The notes: generated from the sequence alone by a model not told the origin. Shown: positions 27,873 through 37,559, counted from the first letter of the stretch. The stretch: DNA of 64,000 nt from Klebsiella electrica (GCF_006711645.1 NZ_CP041247.1:4526001-4590000), one strand, 5' to 3'. Translations and numbers: made by a program.

Positions 27873-28676
27873 ATGCTCGATAAACAAACCCGCACCCAGA
27901 TCGCCCAGCGACTGAATCAGGCCGAAAAACAACGTGAACAGATCCGCGCGATCTCGCTGGACTATCCGTCGATCACCATTGAGGACGCCTACGCCGTCCA
28001 GCGCGAATGGGTCGCGATGAAGATCGCCGAAGGGCGGGTGCTGAAAGGCCATAAGATCGGCCTGACGTCAAAAGCGATGCAGGCCAGTTCGCAAATCAGC
28101 GAGCCGGACTACGGCGCGCTGCTCGATGATATGTTTTTTCACGATGGCAGCGACATTCCGACCGACCGTTTTATCGTGCCGCGCATTGAAGTCGAGCTGG
28201 CTTTCGTGCTGGCGAAACCGCTGCGTGGCCCGAACTGCACTTTGTTCGACGTCTATAACGCCACCGACTATGTGATCCCGGCGCTGGAGCTGATCGACGC
28301 CCGCTGCCACAACATCGATCCGCAAACCCAGCGCCCGCGCAAAGTCTTCGACACCATCTCCGATAACGCCGCCAATGCCGGGGTGATCCTCGGCGGGCGG
28401 CCGATTAAACCCGACGAGCTGGATCTGCGTTGGATCTCCGCCCTGCTGTACCGCAACGGGGTGATCGAAGAGACCGGCGTTGCCGCCGGAGTGCTCAACC
28501 ATCCGGCGAACGGCGTCGCCTGGCTGGCGAATAAGCTGGCGCCATACGACGTCCAGCTGGAAGCCGGGCAAATAATCCTCGGCGGCTCGTTTACCCGCCC
28601 GGTCGCGGCGCGTAAGGGTGACACCTTCCACGTCGATTACGGCAACATGGGCGCAATCAGCTGCCGCTTTGTATAA
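27873..28676 (+). CDS. hpaH: HpaH, 2-oxo-hept-4-ene-1,7-dioate hydratase
   Basis: The 267-residue hydratase is of the MhpD/DmpE type within the FAH-like superfamily. It adds water to 2-oxohept-4-enedioate, the substrate for the HpaI aldolase. Signatures include [25 protein letters not shown] and the metal region [15 protein letters not shown] (E-x-E). Length equals E. coli HpaH (267). It follows hpaF after 219 bp of REP DNA and may be read on the same message. Confidence 0.95.
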   Translation: MLDKQTRTQIAQRLNQAEKQREQIRAISLDYPSITIEDAYAVQREWVAMKIAEGRVLKGHKIGLTSKAMQASSQISEPDYGALLDDMFFHDGSDIPTDRFIVPRIEVELAFVLAKPLRGPNCTLFDVYNATDYVIPALELIDARCHNIDPQTQRPRKVFDTISDNAANAGVILGGRPIKPDELDLRWISALLYRNGVIEETGVAAGVLNHPANGVAWLANKLAPYDVQLEAGQIILGGSFTRPVAARKGDTFHVDYGNMGAISCRFV

Positions 28677-28687
28677 GGGGAAAGATA

Positions 28688-29485
28688 ATGCATAACACGT
28701 TTAAAGAGGCGCTGCGGGCCGGGCGCCCGCAAATCGGCCTGTGGCTGGGGCTGTGCAGCAGCTACAGCGCCGAACTGCTGGCCGGCGCCGGGTTTGACTG
28801 GCTGCTGATCGACGGCGAACACGCGCCGAATAATGTACAAACGGTGCTGACCCAACTGCAGGCGATCGCCCCCTACCCCAGCCAACCGGTGGTTCGCCCG
28901 TCGTGGAATGATCCGGTGCAGATTAAGCAACTGCTGGATATCGGCGCACAGACGTTACTGGTGCCGATGGTGCAAAACGCCGATGAAGCGCGGCTGGCGG
29001 TGAAAGCCACCCGCTATCCGCCAGCCGGTATTCGCGGCGTCGGCAGCGCCCTGGCGCGCGCTTCTCGCTGGAACCGCGTTGCGGATTATATCCATCAGGC
29101 CAACGATGCCATGTGCGTGCTGGTGCAGATTGAAACCCGCGAGGCGTTGAAAAATCTGCCGCAGATCCTCGCGGTAGAAGGCGTCGATGGCGTGTTTATC
29201 GGCCCGGCGGATCTGAGCGCGGATATGGGCTTCGGCGGTAATCCGCAGCATCCTGAGGTGCAGGCGGCTATTGAAAGCGCCATCGTCCTGATTCGCGAGG
29301 CGGGTAAAGCCCCGGGCATTCTGATGGCCAATGAACAACTGGCGAAACGCTACCTCGAACTGGGTGCGCTGTTTGTCGCCGTCGGCGTCGACACCACCCT
29401 GCTGGCCCGCAGCGCAGAAGCGCTGGCGGCACGCTTTACCGACGCAATCCCCACCACAACTGATAACAATAAATCCGTCTACTGA
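28688..29485 (+). CDS. hpaI: HpaI, 4-hydroxy-2-oxoheptanedioate aldolase
   Basis: The 265-residue class II (metal-dependent) pyruvate aldolase splits 4-hydroxy-2-oxoheptane-1,7-dioate into pyruvate and succinate semialdehyde. Motifs include [26 protein letters not shown] (catalytic His), [23 protein letters not shown] and [12 protein letters not shown] (metal Glu/Asp). Length is near E. coli HpaI (262). The gap after hpaH is 11 bp. Confidence 0.96.
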   Translation: MHNTFKEALRAGRPQIGLWLGLCSSYSAELLAGAGFDWLLIDGEHAPNNVQTVLTQLQAIAPYPSQPVVRPSWNDPVQIKQLLDIGAQTLLVPMVQNADEARLAVKATRYPPAGIRGVGSALARASRWNRVADYIHQANDAMCVLVQIETREALKNLPQILAVEGVDGVFIGPADLSADMGFGGNPQHPEVQAAIESAIVLIREAGKAPGILMANEQLAKRYLELGALFVAVGVDTTLLARSAEALAARFTDAIPTTTDNNKSVY

Positions 29486-29506
29486 ACGGAGAATGTGGAG
29501 CGCATC

Positions 29507-30865
29507 ATGACGACCTCTACCCTGCAACATAATGAAAATAAAGTCGTTGAAGTAGAAAACCGGGTGATCAAAAAGCTGTTCCGCCGCCTCATCACCTTCC
29601 TGTTCGTGCTGTTCGTTTTCTCGTTTCTGGATCGCATTAATATCGGTTTCGCCGGGCTGACGATGGGTAAAGATCTCGGTCTGACCTCCACCATGTTTGG
29701 TCTGGCGGCGACGCTGTTTTACGTCACCTACGTGATGTGCGGGATCCCCAGCAATATCATGCTGGCGAAGGTCGGCGCCCGCCGCTGGATCGCCGGGATC
29801 ATGGTGGTGTGGGGGATCGCGTCAACCTGTACGATGTTTGCCACCAACCCGCATACGCTGTATATCCTGCGCATGCTGGTCGGTATCGCTGAAGCCGGCT
29901 TCCTGCCCGGGATCCTGGTCTACCTGACCTGGTGGTTCCCGGCCTATCACCGCGCCCGCGCCAACGCCCTGTTTATGATAGCGATGCCGGTGACCATGAT
30001 GCTTGGCTCCCTCCTCTCCGGCTATATTCTGGCGCTTGATGGCCTGTGGAACCTGAAGGGCTGGCAGTGGCTGTTCCTGCTGGAAGGGCTGCCGTCGGTG
30101 GTGCTCGGCGTGGTCACCTGGTTCTTCCTCAACGATACCCCGGATCAGGCCAGCTGGCTGGACAAGGAGGAGAAGCAGGCGCTGAAAACGATGATTGAAC
30201 GCGAGCGCGAAAACGCCACCGTCCTCCCGACCTCCGGACGCTCTACCCTGCGGGAAGTGCTGACGCCGGCGGTGCTGATGTACACGCTCGCCTACTTCTG
30301 TCTGACCAATACCCTGAGCGCGATTAATATCTGGACTCCGCAGATCCTGCAAAGCTTCAACACCGGCAGTAGCAACATTGTGATTGGGATGCTGGCGGCG
30401 ATTCCGCAGTTCTGTACGATTTTCGGCATGATCTGGTGGAGCCGGCGATCCGACCGACGAAAAGAACGCAAGATGCATACCATCCTGCCCTATCTGTTCG
30501 CCGCCGCCGGGTGGTTGCTGGCCTCCGCCACCCACCATGCGCTGATCCAGTTGCTCGGCATCATCATGGCTTCCCTGGGCTCTTTTACCGCGATGGCGAT
30601 TTTCTGGACCACCCCGGATCGGGTGATCAGTCTGCAATCGCGGGCGGTGGCGCTGGCGGTGATCAACGCTATCGGCAACATCGGATCCGCCGTCAGCCCA
30701 CTGCTGATCGGTATTCTGCGTGATACCACCGGCAGCTTTAGCTCCGGGCTGTGGTTTGTCGCCGGACTGCTGATCGTCGGCGCGCTGGTGCTGACCCGAA
30801 TTCCGATGAGTGCGCGGGAAGACGCCGCCGCAGAGGCAGGACTCGCCGCCCAGAAGAGCCATTAA
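29507..30865 (+). CDS. hpaX: HpaX, 4-hydroxyphenylacetate MFS transporter
   Basis: The 452-residue, twelve-helix major facilitator is of the anion:cation symporter group. Features are FLDRINIGFAGLTMGKDLG in the first loop, GLAATLFYVTYVMCGIPSN, and the central basic loop RREK-like NSRRSDRRKERKMH. It takes up 4-hydroxyphenylacetate and can act in sensing. The ATG at 29507 has GGAG 6 bp upstream; an in-frame GTG at 29495 is the alternative. Confidence 0.93.
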   Translation: MTTSTLQHNENKVVEVENRVIKKLFRRLITFLFVLFVFSFLDRINIGFAGLTMGKDLGLTSTMFGLAATLFYVTYVMCGIPSNIMLAKVGARRWIAGIMVVWGIASTCTMFATNPHTLYILRMLVGIAEAGFLPGILVYLTWWFPAYHRARANALFMIAMPVTMMLGSLLSGYILALDGLWNLKGWQWLFLLEGLPSVVLGVVTWFFLNDTPDQASWLDKEEKQALKTMIERERENATVLPTSGRSTLREVLTPAVLMYTLAYFCLTNTLSAINIWTPQILQSFNTGSSNIVIGMLAAIPQFCTIFGMIWWSRRSDRRKERKMHTILPYLFAAAGWLLASATHHALIQLLGIIMASLGSFTAMAIFWTTPDRVISLQSRAVALAVINAIGNIGSAVSPLLIGILRDTTGSFSSGLWFVAGLLIVGALVLTRIPMSAREDAAAEAGLAAQKSH

Positions 30866-30874
30866 GGAGTGCCC

Positions 30875-31765
30875 ATGTGTCAGCCCTCAATCACCAATAT
30901 CGATATCAACAAAGATTACGATGAGAGTCTGGGGACCGAGGATGTGCACTATCAGTCGTTTGCCCGCATGGCGGCCTTTTTTGGCCGCGACATGCAGGCG
31001 CATCGACACGACCAGTATTTTCAGATGCACTTTCTCGATACCGGACAGATTGAACTGCAGCTCGACGATCACCGCTACTCGGTGCAGGCGCCGCTGTTTG
31101 TCCTGACGCCGCCGTCGGTGCCGCACGCTTTTATCACCGAGTCCGACAGCGACGGGCACGTACTGACCGTACGCGAAGAGCTGATCTGGCCGCTGCTGGA
31201 GGTCCTCTATCCCGGGACACGAGAAGCGTTCGGGCTGCCGGGGATCTGTCTGTCGCTGGCGGATAAACCCGATGAGCTGGCGGCGCTGGCGCACTACTGG
31301 CAGCTGATCACTCGCGAATCGACCGCCCGACTGCCGGGGCGCGAGCATACCCTGGTGCTACTGGCGCAGGCGGTGTTCACTCTGCTTTTGCGTAATGCCA
31401 GGCTCGACGACCAGGCCGCCAGCGGGATGCGCGGCGAGCTAAAGCTGTTTCAGCGCTTTAACCAGATGATCGACAGCCACTACCACCAGCACTGGGCGGT
31501 ACCGGACTATGCCAGCGAGTTACACGTTACCGAATCACGGCTGACCGACATCTGCCGCCGCTTTGCCAACCGGCCGCCGAAGCGGCTGATCTTCGACCGC
31601 CAGCTGCGCGAGGCCAAACGGCTGCTGCTGTTTTCCGACAGCGCGGTCAATGAGATAGCCTGGCAATTAGGGTTTAAAGATCCGGCCTATTTTGCGCGAT
31701 TTTTTAGTCGCCTGGTCGGCTGCTCGCCGAGCAGCTACCGTGCGCAAAAAGTACCGGTGTCTTAA
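30875..31765 (+). CDS. hpaA: HpaA, AraC-family activator of hpaBC
   Basis: The 296-residue regulator has an N-terminal cupin effector domain (MAAFFGRDMQAHRHDQYFQM) and a C-terminal helix-turn-helix (ELHVTESRLTDICRRFANR; AWQLGFKDPAYFARFFSRLV). It activates the hydroxylase operon hpaBC with 4-hydroxyphenylacetate. The ATG at 30875 follows an AAGGAG site; a GTG two codons earlier is possible. It is 9 bp after hpaX. Confidence 0.93.
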   Translation: MCQPSITNIDINKDYDESLGTEDVHYQSFARMAAFFGRDMQAHRHDQYFQMHFLDTGQIELQLDDHRYSVQAPLFVLTPPSVPHAFITESDSDGHVLTVREELIWPLLEVLYPGTREAFGLPGICLSLADKPDELAALAHYWQLITRESTARLPGREHTLVLLAQAVFTLLLRNARLDDQAASGMRGELKLFQRFNQMIDSHYHQHWAVPDYASELHVTESRLTDICRRFANRPPKRLIFDRQLREAKRLLLFSDSAVNEIAWQLGFKDPAYFARFFSRLVGCSPSSYRAQKVPVS

Positions 31766-31800
31766 TTCCCCCGCTGGCGCTGCGCTTAGCGGGGCTACAG

Positions 31801-32385
31801 TCCGCAGGGCGGATAAGCGCAGCGCCAGCGGGTACAGCCCGCAGAGCGGATAAGCACAGCGCCAGCGGGTACGGCCCGCAGGGCGGGTAAGCGCAGCGCC
31901 AGCGGGTACAGCCCGCAGGGCGGGTAAACCCGGCGTCAACGGGCACGCTTCGCAGGGCGGGTAAGCGCAGCGCCAGCGGGTACGGTCCGCAGGGCGGGTA
32001 AGCGCAGCGCCAGCGGGTACGGTCCGCAGGGCGGGTAAGCACAGCGCCAGCGGGTACGGTCCGCAGGGCGGGTAAGCGCAGCGCCAACGGGTACAGTCCG
32101 CAGGGCGGATAAGCGCAGCGCCAGCGGCTACAGTCCGCAGGGCGGATAAGCGCAGCGCCAGCGGGTACGGCCCGCAGGGCGGGTAAGCGCAGCGCCAGCG
32201 GGTACGGTCCGCAGGGCGGATAAGCGCAGCGCCAGCGGGTACAGCCCGCAGGGCGGGTAAGCGACAGCGCCAGCGGGTACAGCCCGCAGGGCGGATAAGC
32301 GCAGCGCCAGCGGGTACAGCCCGCAGGGCGGGTAAGCACAGCGCCAGCGGGTACGGTCCGAAGGGCGGGTAAGCGCAGCGCCACC
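31801..32385. repeat. 37-bp tandem REP-like array, about 16 copies
   Basis: Fifteen full 37-bp units plus a partial sixteenth, each like CCGCAGGGCGGGTAAGCG followed by CAGCGCCAGCGGGTAC. Unit 13 (32245-32282) has one extra base; unit 4 (31912-31948) is the most diverged. GCG-CAG-CGC and CCCGC/GCGGG inside each unit can pair. An inverted REP half (CCGCTGGCGCTGCGCTTAGC) at about 31771-31790 precedes it. It lies between hpaA and hpaB. The units are not in a constant reading frame, so it is not coding. Confidence 0.95.
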
Positions 32386-32667
32386 CGCCGAAAAACCGGC
32401 AGTCGAGCCCGCCCAGCGTAGCCGCGCCGGGAAAAAGACGAGCCTCGGCAGCGAAAACACCACCTCGATCACAGAACCACACTCCCCCTGAAAAGTACCT
32501 GTCGTTGTCGCAAACGTCCCTTCACGAATAGCGCAATAACCGCTTCAATTGAACAACAAAAACAAAACATAAATTTAACATTAATATCCGAAATCATGCG
32601 CCGGCAGCCACCCGACAGGCAGCCCGAAGCAGGACGGGATATTCCGATAAATACTGAAGAGGCCCCT
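32386..32667 (+). promoter_or_regulatory. hpaBC promoter region
   Basis: The DNA between the repeat array and hpaB ends in an AT-rich stretch (32550-32600, AAAACAAAACATAAATTTAA). It includes a TCGATCACAG sequence near 32465 that resembles half a CRP site. HpaA is expected to act here. I cannot place the -35/-10 with confidence. Confidence 0.4.
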
Positions 32668-34230
32668 ATGAAACCTGAAAATTTCCGCGCAGACGCGAAA
32701 CGCCCGTTAACCGGTGAAGAGTACCTGAAAAGCCTGCAGGATGGCCGCGAAATTTACATCTACGGCGAGCGCGTCAAAGACGTCACCACGCATCCCGCCT
32801 TCCGCAACGCCGCCGCCTCCGTCGCCCAGCTGTACGATGCGCTGCACAAACCAGAAATGCAGGACTCCCTGTGCTGGAACACCGATACCGGCAGCGGCGG
32901 CTATACGCATAAATTCTTTCGCGTGGCGAAAAGCGCCGACGACCTGCGCCAGCAGCGCGATGCGATTGCCGAGTGGTCACGCCTGAGCTACGGCTGGATG
33001 GGCCGCACCCCGGATTACAAAGCCGCCTTTGGCTGCGCACTGGGCGCGAACCCGGGCTTCTACGGCCAGTTCGAACAGAACGCCCGCAACTGGTACACCC
33101 GCATTCAGGAAACCGGCCTGTACTTTAACCATGCCATCGTCAACCCGCCGATTGACCGCCATAAACCGGCCGACGAAGTGAAAGACGTCTACATCAAGCT
33201 GGAAAAAGAGACCGACGCCGGGATCATCGTCAGCGGGGCGAAAGTGGTCGCCACCAACTCGGCGCTGACCCACTACAACATGATTGGTTTTGGTTCTGCG
33301 CAGGTGATGGGGGAAAACCCGGACTTCGCCCTGATGTTCGTCGCGCCAATGGATGCCGAAGGCGTCAAACTGATCTCCCGCGCCTCCTATGAGATGGTTG
33401 CTGGGGTCACCGGATCGCCGTACGACTACCCGCTCTCCAGCCGCTTCGACGAAAACGATGCGATCCTGGTGATGGATAAAGTTCTGATTCCATGGGAAAA
33501 CGTGCTGATCTATCGCGATTTCGATCGCTGCCGTCGCTGGACGATGGAAGGCGGCTTTGCGCGCATGTATCCGCTGCAGGCCTGCGTACGCCTGGCGGTC
33601 AAACTCGATTTTATCACCGCCCTGCTCAAGCGCTCGCTGGAATGTACCGGCACCCTGGAGTTCCGCGGCGTGCAGGCAGATCTCGGCGAAGTGGTCGCCT
33701 GGCGCAATATGTTCTGGGCGCTGAGCGACTCCATGTGCGCCGAAGCCACCCCGTGGGTAAACGGCGCATACCTGCCGGATCACGCCGCGCTGCAAACCTA
33801 TCGCGTGATGGCGCCGATGGCCTACGCCAAAATCAAAAACATTATCGAGCGCAGCGTCACCAGCGGTCTGATCTACCTGCCGTCCAGCGCCCGCGATTTG
33901 AATAACCCGCAGATCGACCAGTATCTGGCGAAATACGTTCGCGGCTCCAACGGCATGGATCACGTTGAGCGTATCAAGATCCTCAAACTGATGTGGGATG
34001 CCATCGGCAGCGAATTCGGCGGCCGCCACGAGCTGTATGAAATCAACTATTCCGGGAGCCAGGATGAAATCCGCCTGCAGTGTCTGCGTCAGGCGCAAAG
34101 CTCCGGCAACATGGACAAAATGATGGCGATGGTCGACCGCTGCCTGTCCGAGTACGACCAGAACGGCTGGACGGTGCCACACCTGCACAATAACGCTGAT
34201 ATCAATATGTTGGATAAGCTGCTGAAGTAA
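32668..34230 (+). CDS. hpaB: HpaB, 4-hydroxyphenylacetate 3-monooxygenase, oxygenase component
   Basis: The 520-residue FADH2-dependent monooxygenase hydroxylates 4-hydroxyphenylacetate to 3,4-dihydroxyphenylacetate. Family segments seen are MKPENFRADAKRPLTGEEYL, SYGWMGRTPDYKAAF, NHAIVNPPIDRHKP, ARDLNNPQIDQYL and FGGRHELYEINYSGSQDE. Length equals E. coli W HpaB (520). The in-frame extension to 32596 is not conserved; the ATG at 32668 has a GAAGAGG site. It is co-transcribed with hpaC. Confidence 0.97.
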   Translation: MKPENFRADAKRPLTGEEYLKSLQDGREIYIYGERVKDVTTHPAFRNAAASVAQLYDALHKPEMQDSLCWNTDTGSGGYTHKFFRVAKSADDLRQQRDAIAEWSRLSYGWMGRTPDYKAAFGCALGANPGFYGQFEQNARNWYTRIQETGLYFNHAIVNPPIDRHKPADEVKDVYIKLEKETDAGIIVSGAKVVATNSALTHYNMIGFGSAQVMGENPDFALMFVAPMDAEGVKLISRASYEMVAGVTGSPYDYPLSSRFDENDAILVMDKVLIPWENVLIYRDFDRCRRWTMEGGFARMYPLQACVRLAVKLDFITALLKRSLECTGTLEFRGVQADLGEVVAWRNMFWALSDSMCAEATPWVNGAYLPDHAALQTYRVMAPMAYAKIKNIIERSVTSGLIYLPSSARDLNNPQIDQYLAKYVRGSNGMDHVERIKILKLMWDAIGSEFGGRHELYEINYSGSQDEIRLQCLRQAQSSGNMDKMMAMVDRCLSEYDQNGWTVPHLHNNADINMLDKLLK

Positions 34231-34249
34231 TTCACAGCGGGAGGTCACA

Positions 34250-34762
34250 ATGCAATTAGATGAACAACGTCTGCGTTTTCGCGATGCCATGTCCAGCCTG
34301 TCGGCTGCGGTCAACGTCATAACCACCGAGGGCGACGCCGGCCGCTGCGGCATCACCGCGACCGCCGTGTGCTCGGTGACCGATACGCCACCGTCGGTCA
34401 TGGTGTGCATCAATGCCAACAGCGCGATGAACCCGGTATTCCAGGGGAACGGCAAACTGTGCATTAACGTGCTGAATCATGAACAGGAAGTGATGGCCCG
34501 CCATTTCGCCGGCATGACCGGCATGGCCATGGAAGAGCGCTTTAGCCTCTCCTGCTGGCAAAAAGGGGCCCTGGGACAGCCGGTTTTGCAAGGGGCGCTG
34601 GCCAGCCTTGAAGGGGAGATAAGCCAGGTGCAGACCATCGGTAGCCACCTGGTCTATCTGGTCGAGATCAAGAACATCACCCTGAGCCAGGAAGGCCATG
34701 GGCTGATTTACTTTAAGCGCCGTTTCCATCCGGTGATGATGGAAATCGAGGTCGCGGTATAA
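34250..34762 (+). CDS. hpaC: HpaC, NADH:FAD oxidoreductase component
   Basis: The 170-residue flavin reductase supplies FADH2 to HpaB. It has the flavin-reductase-like split barrel: MSSLSAAVNVITTEGDAGRCG, TATAVCSVTDTPPSVMVCIN, FAGMTGMAMEERF and the C-terminal YFKRRFHPV. Length matches E. coli HpaC (170). The gap to hpaB is 19 bp, with a GGGAGG site. Confidence 0.96.
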   Translation: MQLDEQRLRFRDAMSSLSAAVNVITTEGDAGRCGITATAVCSVTDTPPSVMVCINANSAMNPVFQGNGKLCINVLNHEQEVMARHFAGMTGMAMEERFSLSCWQKGALGQPVLQGALASLEGEISQVQTIGSHLVYLVEIKNITLSQEGHGLIYFKRRFHPVMMEIEVAV

Positions 34763-34820
34763 CGTTCTGCCACCTTCGCTTCTGACATTCTCTTTTCTGT
34801 GCCCTGTTCTCTGTTCTCCT

Positions 34821-34855
34821 CTCTTTTTCCTCTCCCCTGCGGGGAGGAAAAAGAG
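34821..34855 (+). terminator. Hairpin downstream of hpaC
   Basis: CTCTTTTTCCTC-(TC)-CCC and GGGGAGGAAAAAGAG can pair over about 15 bp with a 2-base bulge and a TGC loop. No T-run follows the stem, so it is a strong hairpin but an imperfect terminator. Confidence 0.5.
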
Positions 34856-34868
34856 GTGGAAAAAATCT

Positions 34869-34884
34869 TGTGATCTCAATCACA
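34869..34884. promoter_or_regulatory. CRP site upstream of btsT
   Basis: TGTGA-TCTCAA-TCACA matches all ten consensus CRP positions. It is 212 bp upstream of btsT and 107 bp past the hpaC stop. Confidence 0.85.
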
Positions 34885-34912
34885 TGTTTACCCGCTGCTC
34901 ATTTCCTGCCCA

Positions 34913-34940
34913 ACCGCTTATCCCGCCTGGCAACCGCTTA
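34913..34940 (+). promoter_or_regulatory. BtsR-type direct repeats upstream of btsT
   Basis: Two exact ACCGCTTA repeats (34913-34920, 34933-34940) lie 20 bp apart start to start. They agree with the reported E. coli BtsR (YehT) motif ACC(G/A)CT(C/T)A, which occurs as a direct repeat before btsT. This fits pyruvate-responsive BtsS/BtsR control. Confidence 0.7.
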
Positions 34941-35095
34941 ACCCCACATATAACCACTCGCAGATTTACCCAACTTTACGCGCGCGGAGTTCTGGCAAGA
35001 TCGTCTCCAGCATAGCTAACCAATACCTCCTCAAACCCTAACTTAAACCCAGACGGCTTCGGCCCATTATTCATCTAATTAACGCCAGGTTTACT

Positions 35096-37246
35096 ATGGA
35101 TACTAAAAAGTTATTCAAGCACATACCCTGGGTGATTCTTGGAATCATCGGGGCATTTTGCCTCTCAGTCGTCGCTCTGCGCCGCGGCGAGCACGTCAGT
35201 GCGCTGTGGATCGTGGTGGCGTCGGTTTCCGTCTACCTCGTCGCCTATCGCTATTACAGCCTGTATATCGCGCAAAAGGTGATGAGGCTCGATCCTACGC
35301 GTTCTACGCCGGCGGTCATTAACAACGATGGTCTGAACTACGTCCCGACCAACCGCTACGTGCTGTTCGGCCACCACTTTGCCGCTATCGCCGGTGCCGG
35401 TCCGCTGGTGGGCCCGGTTCTCGCCGCGCAGATGGGCTACCTGCCGGGTACCCTGTGGCTGCTGGCAGGGGTAGTGCTGGCCGGGGCGGTACAGGACTTT
35501 ATGGTGCTGTTTATCTCCTCGCGCCGTAACGGCGCCTCGCTGGGTGAGATGATCAAGCAAGAGATGGGGCCAATTCCGGGCTCCATTGCGCTGTTCGGCT
35601 GCTTCCTGATTATGATAATCATCCTCGCGGTGCTGGCGCTGATCGTGGTGAAAGCGCTGGCGGAAAGTCCGTGGGGCGTCTTCACCGTCTGCTCGACTGT
35701 ACCGATTGCCCTGTTTATGGGGATCTATATGCGCTTCCTGCGCCCGGGTCGCGTGGGTGAAGTGTCGGTGATTGGTATCGTCCTGCTGGTGGCTTCCATT
35801 TACTTCGGCGGCATCATTGCCCACGACCCGTACTGGGGCCCGGCGCTGACCTTTAAAGACACCACTATCACCTTTACCCTGATCGGCTACGCGTTTATCT
35901 CCGCGCTGCTGCCGGTGTGGCTGATTCTGGCGCCGCGTGATTACCTCGCGACCTTCCTGAAAATCGGCGTTATCGTTGGCCTGGCGCTGGGCATCGTGAT
36001 CCTCAACCCGGATCTGAAAATGCCGGCGGTCACCCAGTACATCGATGGTACCGGTCCGCTGTGGAAAGGTGCGCTGTTCCCGTTCCTGTTTATTACTATC
36101 GCCTGTGGCGCGGTGTCCGGCTTCCACGCGCTGATCGCCTCCGGCACCACGCCGAAGCTGCTGGCTAACGAAACCGACGCCCGCTTTATCGGCTACGGCG
36201 CGATGCTGATGGAGTCCTTCGTGGCGGTGATGGCGCTGGTTGCGGCGTCGATCATTGAGCCAGGCCTCTACTTCGCCATGAACACGCCGCCGGCCGGTCT
36301 GGGCATTGTGATGCCAAACCTGCACGAAATGGGCGGTGAAAATGCCGCGCTGATTGCCGCGCAGTTGAAGGATGTGACCGCGCACGCAGCGGCGACCGTC
36401 AGCTCCTGGGGCTTTGTGATCTCACCTGAGCAAATCCTGCAGACGGCGAAAGATATCGGCGAACCGTCGGTACTGAACCGCGCGGGCGGCGCGCCAACGC
36501 TGGCCGTCGGTATCGCTCACGTGTTCCACAAAATCATGCCGATGGCGGATATGGGCTTCTGGTACCACTTCGGTATTCTGTTTGAAGCGCTGTTTATCCT
36601 TACCGCGCTGGATGCCGGTACCCGCGCAGGCCGCTTTATGCTGCAGGATCTGCTGGGCAACTTCGTGCCGTTCCTGAAGAAAACCGATTCGTTGGTCGCG
36701 GGCGTGATTGGCACCGCGGGCTGCGTCGGGCTGTGGGGCTACCTGCTGTATCAGGGCGTGGTCGACCCGCTGGGCGGCGTGAAGAGCCTGTGGCCGCTGT
36801 TCGGTATCTCTAACCAGATGCTGGCCGCCGTGGCGCTGGTGCTTGGTACCGTGGTACTGGTCAAAATGCAGCGTACTAAATACATCTGGGTTACCGTGAT
36901 CCCGGCCGCATGGCTGCTGCTGTGCACCACCTGGGCGCTGGGTCTGAAACTGTTCAGCACCAACCCGCAGATGGAAGGCTTCTTCTTCATGGCTCAGCAG
37001 TATAAAGAGAAGATTGCTTCCGGCGGCGAACTGACCGCGCAGCAGATTGCTAACATGAACCATATCGTGGTGAACAACTACACTAACGCCGGTCTGAGTA
37101 TTCTGTTCCTGGTGGTGGTTTACAGCATCATCTTCTACGGCATCAAAACGTGGCTCAACGTGCGTAACAACAAAGTCCGCACCGACAAAGAGACCCCGTA
37201 TGTGCCGGTACCGGAAGGCGGCGTAAAAACCTCCTCCCATCACTAA
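35096..37246 (+). CDS. btsT: BtsT (YjiY), pyruvate:H+ symporter, CstA family
   Basis: The 716-residue inner-membrane protein has about 16-18 hydrophobic helices. The family start is WVILGIIGAFCLSVVAL. The signature FGHHFAAIAGAGPLVGPVLAAQMGY is followed by AGVVLAGAVQDFMVLFISSRRNG. Length equals E. coli BtsT (716). It imports pyruvate under BtsS/BtsR and CRP control; both site types are visible upstream. yjiX follows after a REP terminator, as in the cstA-ybdD pair. Confidence 0.96.
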   Translation: MDTKKLFKHIPWVILGIIGAFCLSVVALRRGEHVSALWIVVASVSVYLVAYRYYSLYIAQKVMRLDPTRSTPAVINNDGLNYVPTNRYVLFGHHFAAIAGAGPLVGPVLAAQMGYLPGTLWLLAGVVLAGAVQDFMVLFISSRRNGASLGEMIKQEMGPIPGSIALFGCFLIMIIILAVLALIVVKALAESPWGVFTVCSTVPIALFMGIYMRFLRPGRVGEVSVIGIVLLVASIYFGGIIAHDPYWGPALTFKDTTITFTLIGYAFISALLPVWLILAPRDYLATFLKIGVIVGLALGIVILNPDLKMPAVTQYIDGTGPLWKGALFPFLFITIACGAVSGFHALIASGTTPKLLANETDARFIGYGAMLMESFVAVMALVAASIIEPGLYFAMNTPPAGLGIVMPNLHEMGGENAALIAAQLKDVTAHAAATVSSWGFVISPEQILQTAKDIGEPSVLNRAGGAPTLAVGIAHVFHKIMPMADMGFWYHFGILFEALFILTALDAGTRAGRFMLQDLLGNFVPFLKKTDSLVAGVIGTAGCVGLWGYLLYQGVVDPLGGVKSLWPLFGISNQMLAAVALVLGTVVLVKMQRTKYIWVTVIPAAWLLLCTTWALGLKLFSTNPQMEGFFFMAQQYKEKIASGGELTAQQIANMNHIVVNNYTNAGLSILFLVVVYSIIFYGIKTWLNVRNNKVRTDKETPYVPVPEGGVKTSSHH

Positions 37247-37250
37247 GCCT

Positions 37251-37297
37251 TAAGGCCGGATAGCGCTACGTTTATCCGGTCTGTAAAGGTCCTGTAG
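37251..37297. repeat. REP sequence between btsT and yjiX
   Basis: TAAGGCCGGATAGCGCTACG with a complementary ATCCGG forms a REP-type palindrome directly after btsT. It leads into the terminator-like second half. Confidence 0.6.
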
Positions 37298-37328
37298 GCC
37301 CGGTCAGCGTAGCGCCACCGGGCTTTTT
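37298..37328 (+). terminator. REP-derived terminator/attenuator before yjiX
   Basis: GCCCGGT and ACCGGGC form a 7-bp stem around a REP loop, followed by TTTTT. It would lower yjiX-yjiA expression relative to btsT. Confidence 0.65.
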
Positions 37329-37344
37329 CTATCTGGAACTCACG

Positions 37345-37548
37345 ATGTTTGGTAACTTAGGCGAAGCAAAAAAATACCTGGGTCAGGCAGCCAAAATGCT
37401 GATTGGCATTCCGGACTACGACAACTACGTCGAACATATGAAAGCCAACCATCCGGATAAGCCTTACATGACCTATAACGAATTTTTCCGCGAACGCCAG
37501 CAGGCTCGCTACGGCGGCGATGGCAAAGGCGGCGTACGCTGCTGTTAA
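37345..37548 (+). CDS. yjiX: YjiX, DUF466 (YbdD/YjiX family) small protein
   Basis: The 67-residue protein begins [20 protein letters not shown] and ends GGVRCC, with a double Cys tail. It is nearly identical in length and pattern to E. coli YjiX and to YbdD, the partner of CstA. The family accompanies pyruvate/peptide CstA transporters and may be needed for their function. It is 11 bp upstream of yjiA. Confidence 0.95.
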   Translation: MFGNLGEAKKYLGQAAKMLIGIPDYDNYVEHMKANHPDKPYMTYNEFFRERQQARYGGDGKGGVRCC

Positions 37549-37559
37549 TGGAGGCAAAC

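Noticed and set aside
31801..32385. Regular repeats resembling a CRISPR array
   Set aside because: There are no unique spacers: the whole 37-bp unit repeats, with scattered substitutions, and no cas genes are near. It is a REP-like tandem array.
31667..32482. Long leftward open frames of 114-271 codons rich in Tyr-Pro-Leu-Ala repeats
   Set aside because: They exist only because GC-rich 37-bp repeats lack stop codons and cycle through three frames. There is no ribosome site and no conserved protein.
32596..32667. 24-codon N-terminal extension of hpaB
   Set aside because: It is not present in the HpaB family, and a ribosome site lies directly before the ATG at 32668.
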